From positions 186,001 to 250,000 of the forward strand of contig NZ_JAHSPG010000015.1 of the NCBI RefSeq assembly GCF_019130065.1: 64,000 nucleotides of DNA. Reading direction: 5' to 3'. Under the pieces are notes generated by a model. That model had not been told where the DNA came from and searched no databases. It saw nothing but the letters and a program-made list of their open reading frames with translations. The first letter of the stretch is position 1, and each line of letters starts with the position of its first letter. The translations under genes were made by a program, and so were the position numbers. Positions 50,166-59,387 of this stretch are shown in pieces. The stretch is from Pinibacter aurantiacus (GTDB lineage: Bacteria; Bacteroidota; Bacteroidia; Chitinophagales; Chitinophagaceae).

Positions 50166-51152
50166 ATGACTGACAAAAAAGTTACCCGGATCGGAGTTTT
50201 GACTTCCGGCGGTGACGCTCCGGGCATGAATGCTGCTGTAAGAGCAGTTGTTCGTACCGGAATTTATCACGGGCTGGAGGTATTCGCCGTTATGCGTGGT
50301 TACCAGGGAATGATTGAAAATGATATTGTAAAAATGGAGTCCCGCTCCGTTGCCAATATCATTCAAAGAGGCGGTACTATTTTGAAAACAGCGAGAAGCA
50401 AAGAATTTTTCACCCCAGAAGGCAGGAAGAAAGCCTACGAAAATCTGAAAAGCCACGGTATCGATGGTTTGATCGTTATCGGCGGAGATGGTTCATTTAA
50501 CGGCGCTTTGAAATTCAGCCAAGAATTTGATATCCCTTGCATAGGTTTACCGGGAACAATTGACAAAGACATTGCGGGAAGCGATTTTACCATCGGTTTT
50601 GATACAGCAGTAAACACTGCTATCAGCGCGATCGACAAAATACGCGATACAGCAGACGCTCACGATCGTTTGTTCATTATTGAAGTAATGGGTCGCGATG
50701 CCGGCTATATTGCGTTACACAGCGGCGTTGCTACGGGTGCTGAGCACGTTTTGATTCCTGAACATAAAACAGATATTGACGAGGTTATCAATTCATTGCA
50801 GGAAAAAGAAAAACGTAAAAAATTGATGAACCTGATCGTTGTAGCAGAAGGAGATGAATTTGGCGGTGGCGAACAGGTTACCAAATACATTAAGGAAAAA
50901 CTCCCTAACGCAGACATCAAGATCACCGTATTGGGACACATCCAGAGAGGTGGTTCTCCTACCTGCGCCGACAGAATACTGGCGAGCCGCATGGGTTACC
51001 ACGCTGTTCTTTGCCTGATGGAAGGTAGAAATAACGTAATGGTAGGTATTGTAAACGATCAGATGCACTATACTCCATTGGTGAAAGCGGTGAAGGCAAA
51101 GCAACAGATCGACGAAGACTGGTTTGACATGATAAAAATATTGGCTTCCTAG
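50166..51152 (+). CDS. pfkA: ATP-dependent 6-phosphofructokinase
   Basis: A 328-residue group I phosphofructokinase that phosphorylates fructose 6-phosphate. ATP-binding loop GVLTSGGDAPGMNA (10-23) and GGDGSFNGA (106-114), with the glycine after GGD that marks ATP rather than pyrophosphate use. The catalytic loop is PGTIDKDIAGSDFTIGFDTA (D133); the usual motif is GTIDND, so a lysine replaces the asparagine here. MGRDAGYIALHSG and GHIQRGGSPTCADR complete the sugar site. pyk follows 110 bp downstream with its own promoter, so the two can be controlled separately. Confidence 0.96.
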   Translation: MTDKKVTRIGVLTSGGDAPGMNAAVRAVVRTGIYHGLEVFAVMRGYQGMIENDIVKMESRSVANIIQRGGTILKTARSKEFFTPEGRKKAYENLKSHGIDGLIVIGGDGSFNGALKFSQEFDIPCIGLPGTIDKDIAGSDFTIGFDTAVNTAISAIDKIRDTADAHDRLFIIEVMGRDAGYIALHSGVATGAEHVLIPEHKTDIDEVINSLQEKEKRKKLMNLIVVAEGDEFGGGEQVTKYIKEKLPNADIKITVLGHIQRGGSPTCADRILASRMGYHAVLCLMEGRNNVMVGIVNDQMHYTPLVKAVKAKQQIDEDWFDMIKILAS

Positions 51153-51166
51153 TAAGCCATTTTTTT
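51142..51166 (+). terminator. Short terminator overlapping the pfkA stop
   Basis: TGGCTT (51142-51147) pairs with AAGCCA (51154-51159), followed by seven T. The stem contains the pfkA stop codon region. Weak but well placed. Confidence 0.5.
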
Positions 51167-51193
51167 ATGCGTCAACTACGTATTGTACATTTG
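51163..51193 (+). promoter_or_regulatory. Promoter of pyk
   Basis: TTTT at 51163-51166, 19-nt spacer, exact -7 box TACATTTG at 51186-51193. Predicted start near 51199, leaving a ~64-nt leader before ATG 51263. Confidence 0.6.
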
Positions 51194-51262
51194 CACCGAA
51201 TTAAAAACAAATATTAAACATTTACGAACAAACGACCGACACTCAACGAAAAATTCATTATC

Positions 51263-52753
51263 ATGTCTAAAAACATTTCAAAATATCTCCATAAGGAAAT
51301 GGACTCCACAACAGCGATCAATCACTCATTCCACAGAACAAAGATCGTTGCTACTGTAGGACCAGCTTGTGACACTTACGAAAAACTGCTGGAACTGGTG
51401 AAAGCCGGAGTAAACGTTTTCCGTCTTAACTTCTCTCACGGAAAGCACGAAGACAAAGCACAGATCATTCAACACATCAGAAAAATAAACGCTACAGAGC
51501 CAGTTAACATCTCTATTCTTGGTGACCTTCAGGGACCAAAGCTAAGAGTGGGTGAAATTGCAAACAACGCATTACCGGTAGTTCCAGGTGACATCCTCAC
51601 TTTTACCAACGAAAAATGTGTTGGTACAATGGAAAAAATCTATGTTTCCTACCCTAACCTTGCAGGTGATGTTGTACTTGGCAACAAGATCATGATCGAC
51701 GATGGCAAACTGGAAGTAAAAGTTATTGAAATCACGCCTTCAAACGATGTAAAAGTTGAGGTTATCCTCGGTGGCGTGATCTCTTCTAAAAAAGGCATCA
51801 ACCTTCCAGATACGAAAATCTCTCTTCCTGCATTGACAGAAAAAGACCTTGAAGATCTTGAATTCATTATCGATCAGGAGCTTGACTGGGTGGCGCTTTC
51901 TTTCGTACGTAGCGTAAACGACCTTACATTACTACGCGACAAATTAAAAGCAAGAAACAGCAAATCAAAGATCATTGCCAAGATCGAAAAACCTGAAGCA
52001 TTGGTTAACATCCGCGATATCATCATCGAGTCTGATGCAATCATGATCGCACGTGGAGATTTGGGTGTTGAGCTTCCTGTTGAGCAAGTACCTTTGATCC
52101 AGCGCCAGTTGATCCGCAAATGCCGTCACAGAGCTAAGCCTGTAATCGTGGCTACTCAAATGATGGAAAGCATGATCGACCGCAGCAAACCTAACCGTAG
52201 CGAAATCACCGACGTAGCAAACGCCGTGTTGGAAGGTACAGATGCGGTGATGTTGAGCGGTGAAACAGCAACGGGTATGCACCCTGCATTGGTGGTAGAA
52301 ACTATGCGCAAAATCATTCTTGAAGTAGAAAATACAGAATACCGTTATAACCGCGAAGATGATTTGATTCCTCAGCCGCACTCTCCTTCATTCCTGAGTG
52401 ACGCAATTTGCTACAACGCATGTAAAATTGCGAAAGATGCAAATGCACAAGCTTTGATCGGTATGACGCAAAGTGGTTACACAGCCTTCATGCTGAGCAG
52501 CTACAGACCAAAATCAAGTTTGTATGTATTCACAAAAGAAAGATCTTTGGTGAACCAATTGAGCTTGAGCTGGGGCGTTCGCGCTTTCTACTACGATGAA
52601 GAAGAAAGCCTTGATGATATCATCAATGATGAGATCACAGTATTAAAAGAAAGAGGTTTCATTAAAAGCGGCGATATCGTTGTAAACACAGGTAGCACGC
52701 CTGTTCATTTACACTTGCCAACAAACTTGTTGAAAATTACAAGAGTTGAATAA
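51263..52753 (+). CDS. pyk: Pyruvate kinase
   Basis: A 496-residue enzyme that makes pyruvate and ATP from phosphoenolpyruvate. Motifs: RTKIVATVGPACDTYEKLLE, FRLNFSHG, ILGDLQGPKLRVGEI, the metal site KIEKPEALVNI and MIARGDLGVELP, then ATQMMESMI and AVMLSGETATG. The C-terminal regulatory domain is present (MTQSGYTAFMLSSYRPKSSL). ATG 51263 is used; an internal ATG 13 codons later is also possible. It follows pfkA with its own promoter and ends at a strong terminator. Confidence 0.97.
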   Translation: MSKNISKYLHKEMDSTTAINHSFHRTKIVATVGPACDTYEKLLELVKAGVNVFRLNFSHGKHEDKAQIIQHIRKINATEPVNISILGDLQGPKLRVGEIANNALPVVPGDILTFTNEKCVGTMEKIYVSYPNLAGDVVLGNKIMIDDGKLEVKVIEITPSNDVKVEVILGGVISSKKGINLPDTKISLPALTEKDLEDLEFIIDQELDWVALSFVRSVNDLTLLRDKLKARNSKSKIIAKIEKPEALVNIRDIIIESDAIMIARGDLGVELPVEQVPLIQRQLIRKCRHRAKPVIVATQMMESMIDRSKPNRSEITDVANAVLEGTDAVMLSGETATGMHPALVVETMRKIILEVENTEYRYNREDDLIPQPHSPSFLSDAICYNACKIAKDANAQALIGMTQSGYTAFMLSSYRPKSSLYVFTKERSLVNQLSLSWGVRAFYYDEEESLDDIINDEITVLKERGFIKSGDIVVNTGSTPVHLHLPTNLLKITRVE

Positions 52754-52777
52754 CATTGCCCGGAAAACTATACGACA

Positions 52778-52810
52778 AAGCGGTTCCTGTGCAAGCAGGA
52801 CCGCTTTTTT
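52778..52810 (+). terminator. Rho-independent terminator after pyk
   Basis: AAGCGGTTCCTG pairs with CAGGACCGCTT (one bulge) around a 6-nt loop, followed by six T. Confidence 0.85.
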
Positions 52811-52950
52811 AGTTGAGAGTGGAGAATGGAGAGTTGAAAGTTAATTGAAAATTGAAAGTGGAAAATTGAAAATTCTTTAGCGTTCAACTCTCCAATTTCA
52901 ACTCTCCACTCTCCACTAATTTTCAACTTTCAACTTTCAATTTTCAACTA
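52811..52950. repeat. Mirrored repeats, 'gttgaga' and 'aattgaa' mixed
   Basis: Left arms 52811-52842 (agttgagagtggagaatgga and more) and 52843-52874 (attgaaaattgaaagtggaa and more); inverted right arms 52884-52917 (ttcaactctccaatttcaac and more) and 52919-52949 (ttttcaactttcaactttca and more). The order of the two families is not mirrored, only their direction, which suggests stepwise insertion. Confidence 0.65.
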
Positions 52951-52957
52951 TCGGACC

Positions 52958-53296
52958 ATGATCAACTACAACAACAAAACCTTCCGCTCCGTCGAAAACA
53001 CGGAGAACGGCGAAGTAAACGGTGATACAACATTTCATTATAAACAAAAAGGCAACATCGTAACAGCCACTTACAGCGGTGGCAGCATTGTTGAAGGACA
53101 CCTGATTGCACTGATGACAGAAAACGGGGACCTGACTATGCGCTACCATCACGTTAACAACCAAAACGTGTTAATGACAGGCGTTTGCAGATCCATTCCT
53201 GAGATATTATCCAACGGCAAAATAAGACTTCATGAGCTTTGGCAATGGACGAGTGGAGATGGAAGTACGGGAAGGTCGATTGTAGAGGAAGTTTGA
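52958..53296 (+). CDS. Small conserved protein, family often labelled 'n-acetylglutamate synthase'
   Basis: A 112-residue soluble protein: NYNNKTFRSVENTENGEVNG, TYSGGSIVEGHLIALMTENG, then MTGVCRSIPEILSNGKIRLH and ELWQWTSGDGSTGRSIVEEV. The family is widespread in Bacteroidota and Firmicutes and is often named n-acetylglutamate synthase in databases, but I see no acetyl-CoA motif and treat that name as unsupported. The all-beta pattern suggests a small barrel. Single gene flanked by mirrored repeats on both sides. Confidence 0.8.
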   Translation: MINYNNKTFRSVENTENGEVNGDTTFHYKQKGNIVTATYSGGSIVEGHLIALMTENGDLTMRYHHVNNQNVLMTGVCRSIPEILSNGKIRLHELWQWTSGDGSTGRSIVEEV

Positions 53297-53298
53297 AT

Positions 53299-53437
<139 letters not shown>

Positions 53438-53440
<3 letters not shown>

Positions 53441-54250
53441 TTTCCCCCCTCGCACAATCAATCCACCCAACGGTATCGTCAGGTTTTCCTTACCGTAAGC
53501 CCTTGTTATTTCTTCTGTGAGTTTTTGTTTGATTGCCTGTAATTTGTCCGGCCCTCTTTCATTGATGAAGTTGATCATGGGGGAACCTTCGAGCATGCCC
53601 CTGGCCGCATTTTCTGCGCTGATATTATGTCCCTCAAGATCCGCGTCTTCTATTTCTATATTGTTGAATCCGGCTGCCGTCATATCGTTTCGAATTTGAT
53701 CCCTGTCGTAATACGAGAATGGAATATTGAAAAAAACCGGCGGATTGTCCGGGAAAAATACCTTTACCACATCATTGGCTATAACGGTGATGGGATTATC
53801 TTCCAGCGATTTACAGGTGACAAAAATGAACTTTCCATCGCTCTTTAGAACGCGAAATGATTCTTTGAACCCCTGTAATTTATCAGGATAAAACATTACC
53901 CCAAACTGAACAACCACAGCATCGAATGATGTATCTGTGTATGGCAGTGACAATGCATCTGCAATCTCCCAATGCACATTTGACAATGCGGGAAATTTGT
54001 TTTTGGCAAACTCCAGCATTGGAGGATTCAGATCTGTCGCGGTAATAGCTGTGCTGGGTAATTGTTGGGACAAATATTTTGTAAGTCGACCCGTACCGCA
54101 GGCAATTTCGAGCAATTTTGCTGGTTGCAGCACAGCCACACGTTTGGCCATTTCTTTTGCATATGGCTCGAAAAACATATCCCCCATACCTCCATCATAG
54201 TTCTCGGGAATAGAGCCTACAAAAGCTATGTTTTTTGGATTTTGTTCCAT
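53438..54250 (-). CDS. Class I SAM-dependent methyltransferase
   Basis: A 270-residue methyltransferase. SAM-binding motif I is LLEIACGTGRLTKYL, motif II ITATDLNPPMLEFA with the acidic ribose ligand, and DALSLPYTDTSFDAVVVQFG is motif III with the usual 'LPY.D.SFD' of UbiE/Methyltransf_11 proteins. ATG 54250 (MEQNPKNIAFVGSIPENYD) is chosen; upstream codons of the longer frame fall in the 'aacgc' repeat. The substrate is unknown. No neighbours point to a pathway. Confidence 0.9.
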
Positions 54251-54377
54251 ACGGCGTTGTTTTGAGAAAGGTAGAAAAATTAACGCCAAATGCAAAACGC
54301 CTAATGCCAAATGCAAGTTCTGCGTTGGGCGTTAGGCGTTCAGCATTAAGCTCCTGAGGCTTCAGAAAGTTCCGGGC
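54251..54377. repeat. Mirrored repeat pair, family 'aacgc', upstream of the methyltransferase gene
   Basis: Left arm 54281-54312 (taacgccaaatgcaaaacgc and more) and inverted right arm 54320-54351 (tgcgttgggcgttaggcgtt and more), separated by about 8 bp, so they fold into a single long hairpin just upstream of the methyltransferase start. Confidence 0.65.
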
Positions 54378-54413
54378 AAAAAAAAAGGGTCACACTGTAG
54401 AAACAGATGACCT
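54378..54413 (-). terminator. Rho-independent terminator of the candidate small RNA
   Basis: On the minus strand AGGTCA-TCTGT-TTCT-ACAG-TGTGACCC forms a stem (GGTCA/TGACC outer, CTGT/ACAG inner), followed by nine T (plus A-run 54378-54386). Confidence 0.8.
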
Positions 54414-54532
54414 CTAACGATTGCTTGCCATATGAAAAAGAGTTCAAAATCTATTTTGAAACAAGGTCAGATTTACTTTTCTATTCTCACTTTTTCCTTT
54501 TCTGATCTTGTGGAAACGTTTTGTCTTCGTTT
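54378..54532 (-). ncRNA. Candidate small RNA gene between two terminators
   Basis: The minus-strand stretch lies between the DUF4954 terminator (54609-54653) and a second strong terminator (54378-54413), with no gene of normal length, so it should be its own unit of about 155 nt. A promoter-like TTTA-N19-TACTTTTA (-7 box at plus 54539-54546) predicts a start near 54532. Hairpins: GAAACG/CGTTTC near the 5' end, TTCAAAAT-AG-ATTTTGAA in the middle, and the terminator. The 5' AGAAAC can also pair with the 3' GTTTCT. Some 6S-like closing structure is possible but not shown. Confidence 0.4.
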
Positions 54533-54608
54533 CTGATGTAAAAGTATATCAGAAATCATGCCCGCTAAAACCAAATAATAGTTGATTTAATTATGACAAA
54601 CCATCACT

Positions 54609-54653
54609 AAAAAAAATGAAACGCTTTACAGTAAAGCGTTTCATCATTTTTTT
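54609..54653. terminator. Bidirectional terminator after the DUF4954 gene
   Basis: A perfect 12-bp stem TGAAACGCTTTA (54617-54628) / TAAAGCGTTTCA (54632-54643), loop CAG, with A8 before and a T-rich tail after. It lies about 100 bp past the DUF4954 stop codon (minus strand). Confidence 0.9.
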
Positions 54654-54754
54654 AACCTTATGCCCAACTTATTTTTCGCCTCAATTTTTTCTTTCTTTTA
54701 TCAAATAGTAGCGTCCTGGGGCAGGAATTGACACAAATTGATAAACACCAAAAC

Positions 54755-56971
54755 CTACAATGCGGCTTCTTTCACCTTTGCAAGCTTTTTGATCGTCTCC
54801 TTGTATGTTTTCAGCCCCTCAGTTTCCTGCCGGATGAACGAATTGTCCCTGAGGCTTCCCACTACTGCATCCATTTCTTTGTCATTTTCATACACCATTT
54901 TCTTAAACGGATTCTTGTAGTCCTTTGCGCGTGAATCAAAAATGCCTTTGGTCATCCATTCTTTGGTTTCCACGCTCTTATTTAAAATAACGGGGAGCAA
55001 TTCGCGGATATTCTTTTTGAAGCCTGCGCCATATACAGCTTCATACGCAGCAATGGCATGTACAAGTTTTTGCTCGCTATACAAAATGCCCTGCTTTTCG
55101 TAGAAGGCATGAACAGAATCCCAGTTTTTCACTTTTCCACTTATCAATTGCTGTAAGAGCTTTTGCAATTCTGTTTCAGGCATCAGCTGTCCGCCCACAT
55201 TCACCCATTCGCCCAAGGTATTGCGTGATGGAATGATGGCTGCCAACTCTTCAATACCTGCTTTTTTATTTTGCTTCAGCCAACTTACCAGCTGGTTAGC
55301 AACATAATAAGAAACCAGCTCGCGGAACAAATTGTAACAATAAGCAACCTTGATGATCTCTACTTTGCGATTGCTGTTTTCAAAGCCTTCTGCCAATATT
55401 TCCAGTTCGTTTACAACAGGATCATTATTCAGTAACAGCTCCTTACCCTTCGCGATCATCTTCTCTTCATTTACTTTTCCTTCAGGAAACTTCCTGTAAT
55501 ATGCCTTTCCGGTAAATTTCTCGAACAATGATAATGCATCTACAATTTCGTTAATTGTATCTGGTGCGAGATAGTCATACTCTATATGCTGCAGTTTTTC
55601 TATCCGCTTATCCCTGTCAATATATTTGCCGGCATTGCGTGCCAATGCATACATGTTGTATTTGAACCAGTAACCCGGCATGATCACGATCTTGTCAAGA
55701 TGTACTTCATTTACCACTAAGCAAAACGGGATGGGAATGTTCAGCTCTGCGGGATAGTCGCCCTTTGCCAGCAAAATATAGGAAGCGAATTTTGAATTGT
55801 GTTTCAGGCTCACACATAGGCCCGGCCAAAAGCCGCGTCCGGCAACTATTTCACCATCTGCCGCGCGTGAGTTATGGTTAGATCCGATGGTGGCACCTGC
55901 GGCCATATTGCTTTGTCCCATAACCAAAGCAGCACACAGGAACGAGTTGTTGTGGTGCTGCTCATGCGCCGGAAAAATAAGCGAATTCAATACTTCGCAA
56001 CAGGAAATGGTAGCGTTGTTTCCCAAGTAAGAGTTGATCAAACGTGCACCATACTTCAATTGTGAGTGCGAAGCCATTACAAAACGAACAGCTTTTACTC
56101 CGTAAAATATTCTGCAACCAACATCTATTATTCCGTTCACCAGCTCGCAGCCCTCACCTACCTGTGTTGGAGACTCAGCGGTGGAATTGATCGTAAGATT
56201 TTTGAGTTTATTCGCCCCTTTTATGTAGGCATCCGTACCAATCCAAACGTCTTTGATAATCGAGCAGTTTTTGATAACACTTCGATCTCCTACTTTGCCG
56301 TAGTAACCTCTTAATTTATCGAATTGTCTTTCTGTAATTTCAAGAAAGCGGGCCTGTAACTCTTTATTGTCGCGGTACCTGGACCAGAGAAAAGCATCAC
56401 CGGGAAGCATTCCGCTAAAAGGAACAATGCTTCTCCCTCCGTTTTCATTGCACACTTCAAGCCAGATTCGTATGTTTTCCTGCTCTCCTTCTTTAAGAAC
56501 CCCATTACCAAACTTTGTGTGATCGGTAGTGGCCATTTCATTGATGTTAACCAGAAAAACTTCGTTGCCAATAATATAGTGAGAAAGGTAGTTTACGTTA
56601 TCCACCACAACATTGTCACCAAAATCGCAACTGATAATGGTACTGTTATACAGACCAACCGGCATTTTGATGTTGTTGAACTCAAGAAAATAAGGCTCGA
56701 GTTTCCCAATCCGTACCAATCCGTAAAACTTACAGTTCTTAACGAGCTCCGGATTAAAGGCATCCGATACCAATATGTTGTTCCAGTTGTCGGAAGTATT
56801 TCTGTTGCGAACGAGCACTTCAATCTCATAAGCCGTCAGGTGCTTATACTCAATACCACTGCGGTTTTGGATATTGCGCAAATGATATTCATTCTTTCCT
56901 TTTGGCAAGTATTCGTTCGGAATAAAACCGTAACCCAGCGCATTGATCGGCTGTTTGGAGATGATGTTCAT
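54755..56971 (-). CDS. DUF4954 family protein with left-handed beta-helix repeats
   Basis: A 738-residue cytoplasmic protein. Residues about 85-430 contain hexapeptide-type turns of a left-handed beta-helix (CSIIKDVWIGTDAYIKGANK, VGEGCELVNGIIDVGCRIFY, AAGATIGSNHNSRAADGEIV), as in sugar-nucleotide acyl- and uridylyltransferases. The C-terminal 300 residues are helical and end in a basic region. This is the DUF4954 family of Bacteroidota; the enzyme activity is not established. It lies next to glmS on the same strand, separated by 179 bp with repeats, so an amino-sugar link is possible but only by position. Confidence 0.88.
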   Translation of the reverse strand: MNIISKQPINALGYGFIPNEYLPKGKNEYHLRNIQNRSGIEYKHLTAYEIEVLVRNRNTSDNWNNILVSDAFNPELVKNCKFYGLVRIGKLEPYFLEFNNIKMPVGLYNSTIISCDFGDNVVVDNVNYLSHYIIGNEVFLVNINEMATTDHTKFGNGVLKEGEQENIRIWLEVCNENGGRSIVPFSGMLPGDAFLWSRYRDNKELQARFLEITERQFDKLRGYYGKVGDRSVIKNCSIIKDVWIGTDAYIKGANKLKNLTINSTAESPTQVGEGCELVNGIIDVGCRIFYGVKAVRFVMASHSQLKYGARLINSYLGNNATISCCEVLNSLIFPAHEQHHNNSFLCAALVMGQSNMAAGATIGSNHNSRAADGEIVAGRGFWPGLCVSLKHNSKFASYILLAKGDYPAELNIPIPFCLVVNEVHLDKIVIMPGYWFKYNMYALARNAGKYIDRDKRIEKLQHIEYDYLAPDTINEIVDALSLFEKFTGKAYYRKFPEGKVNEEKMIAKGKELLLNNDPVVNELEILAEGFENSNRKVEIIKVAYCYNLFRELVSYYVANQLVSWLKQNKKAGIEELAAIIPSRNTLGEWVNVGGQLMPETELQKLLQQLISGKVKNWDSVHAFYEKQGILYSEQKLVHAIAAYEAVYGAGFKKNIRELLPVILNKSVETKEWMTKGIFDSRAKDYKNPFKKMVYENDKEMDAVVGSLRDNSFIRQETEGLKTYKETIKKLAKVKEAAL

Positions 56972-57000
56972 GGTGTGAAGTATGAAGCGTTAGTTTAAAG

Positions 57001-57157
57001 CAGAATTAATAATTAATAATTAATAATTAGTAATTAATAAAGAGATGCGTCATGGCTTATGAAAGCAATGTTACAAGTCTGTTTAAAAAATCATAGAGCT
57101 ACATTCAATAATGATTGTAGCCCTATTAATTCTTAATTATTAATTATTAATTACTCA
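57001..57157. repeat. Mirrored repeat pair, family 'ttaataa' (7 bp period)
   Basis: Left arm 57003-57040 (agaattaataattaataatt and more) and inverted right arm 57127-57153 (attaattcttaattattaat and more) around about 85 bp. The right arm abuts the glmS stop codon. Confidence 0.65.
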
Positions 57158-58986
57158 ACTGTTACACTTTTCGCGAGGTTTCTCGGCTTATCTACATCGC
57201 AGCCTTTTGCAATACCAATGTAATATGCCAGCAATTGAAGCGGAATCACACTGATCAATGGCGCTACCAGTTCATCAGCAAATGGAACAATCATTACATC
57301 GTCGGCCATTTTTTCAATGATTTCATCATTCTCGCTGATTACCGCCAACACCTTGCCTTTACGAGCTTTGATCTCCTGGATATTGCTAACGATCTTTTCG
57401 TGGTAAGAATCTTTGGTGGCAACAAACACGACAGGTAAATTTTCATCTACAAGCGCGATCGGCCCATGCTTCATTTCTGCTGCAGGATAACCTTCGGCGT
57501 GTATGTAGCTTATTTCTTTCAATTTTAATGCGCCTTCAAGAGCGATTGGGAAATTATAGCCACGACCAAGGAAAAGAAAATCTCTTGCATCTTTATATTT
57601 TTCAGCCAATACTTTAATGTGATCGTTGAGCTTTAAAGCAGTCGCCACTTTTTCAGGAATGTCCTGCAACTCGCTCAGCAACTTGCGATAACGCGTTTCA
57701 TCGATAGAACCTTTTTCATGACCCACTTTCAAAGCAATCATTGTAAGTACTGCTAACTGCGCCGTAAATGCTTTTGTACTTGCCACGCCAATCTCAGGAC
57801 CAGCGTGTGTATATGCACCCGCGTGCGAGATACGTGCGATGGAACTTCCCACCACGTTCACTACTCCAAAAATGGTGGCACCTTTTTCTTTGGCACTTTC
57901 GAGAGCCACCAAAGTATCTGCTGTTTCACCACTTTGAGAAATAGCAATGATAACATCTCCTTTGTTTACAATTGGATTTCTATATCTGAACTCAGATGCA
58001 TATTCCACTTCAACAGGAATTCTGCACAACTCTTCAAAAACGTATTCTGCCACCAAACCCGCGTGCCAGCTGGTTCCGCAGGCAATGATCAAAATACGGT
58101 TGGCATTCTTAATTTGATCGATGTGGTTTTGAACACCCGCCATGGTAATTGTACCGGCATTTACATCCAATCTTCCACGTAAGCAATCGAAGATGGTGTT
58201 AGGTTGTTCAAAAATCTCCTTCAACATGAAGTGGTCATAACCATCTTTTTCGATAGCCGCCAGCTCCATGTCGAGCTTAGTGATATATGGAGTTATCTTT
58301 TCGTTACCAAGGTTTTTCAGAATCAATTCATCCGCTTTGATGATCGCCAGTTCGTAGTCATTTACGTACACTACTTCTTTGGTGTATTCAATGATTGGAG
58401 ATGCATCACTTGCCAGGAAATGTTCGCCCTTGCCAACGCCTATTACCAGTGGGCTTCCTTTTCTCGCTGCGATCAAAGTATCAGGATTGTCTTTATCCAT
58501 CAGGACAATTACATATGCGCCAACAACTCTTTTAAGAGCAATGCGTACAGCTTCTTCCAGTCCGCAATTATTGTTTTGCTGGATGTCTTGTATGAAGTTT
58601 AGCAATACTTCCGTATCAGTATCACTTGTGAAAGTGTAACCTTTTTTAAGCAGTTCGCTTTTTATTTGTGCGTAGTTTTCAATGATTCCGTTGTGAATCA
58701 TTGCTAATCTGCCGTCATTTGACATGTGAGGGTGGGCATTGCGGTCGCAGGGTTCACCGTGCGTTGCCCAGCGGGTGTGGCCGATACCGATGTTGGAGTG
58801 GAGATCTTTTCCTACGAGACTTTCTTCGAGTTCTGCTACTTTTCCTTTCTTTTTATAAACTCTTAGATCTCCGTTTTGAAGGGCAACGCCACTACTATCG
58901 TAGCCGCGGTATTCGAGTCGTTTTAAACCTTTCAATATCACAGGGTACGCTTCTTTAGGCCCGATGTAGGCTACAATTCCGCACAT
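57151..58986 (-). CDS. glmS: Glutamine--fructose-6-phosphate aminotransferase (isomerizing)
   Basis: A 611-residue enzyme making glucosamine 6-phosphate for peptidoglycan and lipid A. The N-terminal glutaminase begins MCGIVAYIG with nucleophile C2, followed by RLEYRGYDSSG and GIGHTRWATHGEPCDRNAHP. Two SIS domains follow (IACGTSWHAGLVAEYVFEEL, AISQSGETADTLVALESAKE; LGRGYNFPIALEGALKLKE). The C-terminus DKPRNLAKSVTVE is the canonical catalytic tail. No ribozyme-like leader is seen upstream, as expected outside Gram-positives. Full length. Confidence 0.98.
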   Translation of the reverse strand: MCGIVAYIGPKEAYPVILKGLKRLEYRGYDSSGVALQNGDLRVYKKKGKVAELEESLVGKDLHSNIGIGHTRWATHGEPCDRNAHPHMSNDGRLAMIHNGIIENYAQIKSELLKKGYTFTSDTDTEVLLNFIQDIQQNNNCGLEEAVRIALKRVVGAYVIVLMDKDNPDTLIAARKGSPLVIGVGKGEHFLASDASPIIEYTKEVVYVNDYELAIIKADELILKNLGNEKITPYITKLDMELAAIEKDGYDHFMLKEIFEQPNTIFDCLRGRLDVNAGTITMAGVQNHIDQIKNANRILIIACGTSWHAGLVAEYVFEELCRIPVEVEYASEFRYRNPIVNKGDVIIAISQSGETADTLVALESAKEKGATIFGVVNVVGSSIARISHAGAYTHAGPEIGVASTKAFTAQLAVLTMIALKVGHEKGSIDETRYRKLLSELQDIPEKVATALKLNDHIKVLAEKYKDARDFLFLGRGYNFPIALEGALKLKEISYIHAEGYPAAEMKHGPIALVDENLPVVFVATKDSYHEKIVSNIQEIKARKGKVLAVISENDEIIEKMADDVMIVPFADELVAPLISVIPLQLLAYYIGIAKGCDVDKPRNLAKSVTVE

Positions 58987-59387
58987 AAATAGTTTTTTTA
59001 ATCAATGGGTAAAATAGTTCAATAATCAGAATTCATTGTAGACACAACGAAAGCACAATATTATGAAGAACAGGCGAAAGTGAGAAGTAATTGAAAATTG
59101 AAAGTTGAAAATTGAAAATGGCTTGCGCAGGCCGTTTTATCGAAATGGAGACCTCTTTAAATTTTTTATAAATGATTAATATCTTTTATAAAATTATTAA
59201 AAAGAAAAATGACACTAAGTGGAAGACATTTCAGCAATTCGTAAACTGTCTATCAACAAATACAAGCGCTTCTTTGATTATCTTATCAAATTATCAAAAT
59301 CTTGAAAATCTGCGTTCCTTCTCTCTCTCATTTTCAATTTTCAACTTTCAATTTTCAATTACCTTCGTCCTTCCTAAATATTTAAAC
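58987..59387. repeat. Divergent spacer glmS / 3-hydroxyacyl-CoA dehydrogenase with mirrored 'aattgaa' arms
   Basis: Left arm 59090-59120 (attgaaaattgaaagttgaa and more) and inverted right arm 59330-59361 (ttttcaattttcaactttca and more). A half-copy of the 'tcatgattt' family (tcaaaatcttgaaaatctgc) lies at 59293-59318. The open frame through 59172-59387 encodes only repeat translation (SIFNFQFSI) and is not part of the gene. TACCTTCG at 59361-59368 is a one-mismatch -7 box for the downstream gene. Confidence 0.6.

Noticed and set aside
54450-54560. A 28-codon basic peptide in the candidate small RNA region
   Set aside because: No ribosome-binding site, and its start codon lies upstream of the predicted RNA 5' end. 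Not enough to call a gene.
59172-59387. N-terminal extension of the 3-hydroxyacyl-CoA dehydrogenase
   Set aside because: The extension reads through an 'aattgaa' repeat arm (SIFNFQFSI) and the Rossmann strand starts right at ATG 59388.
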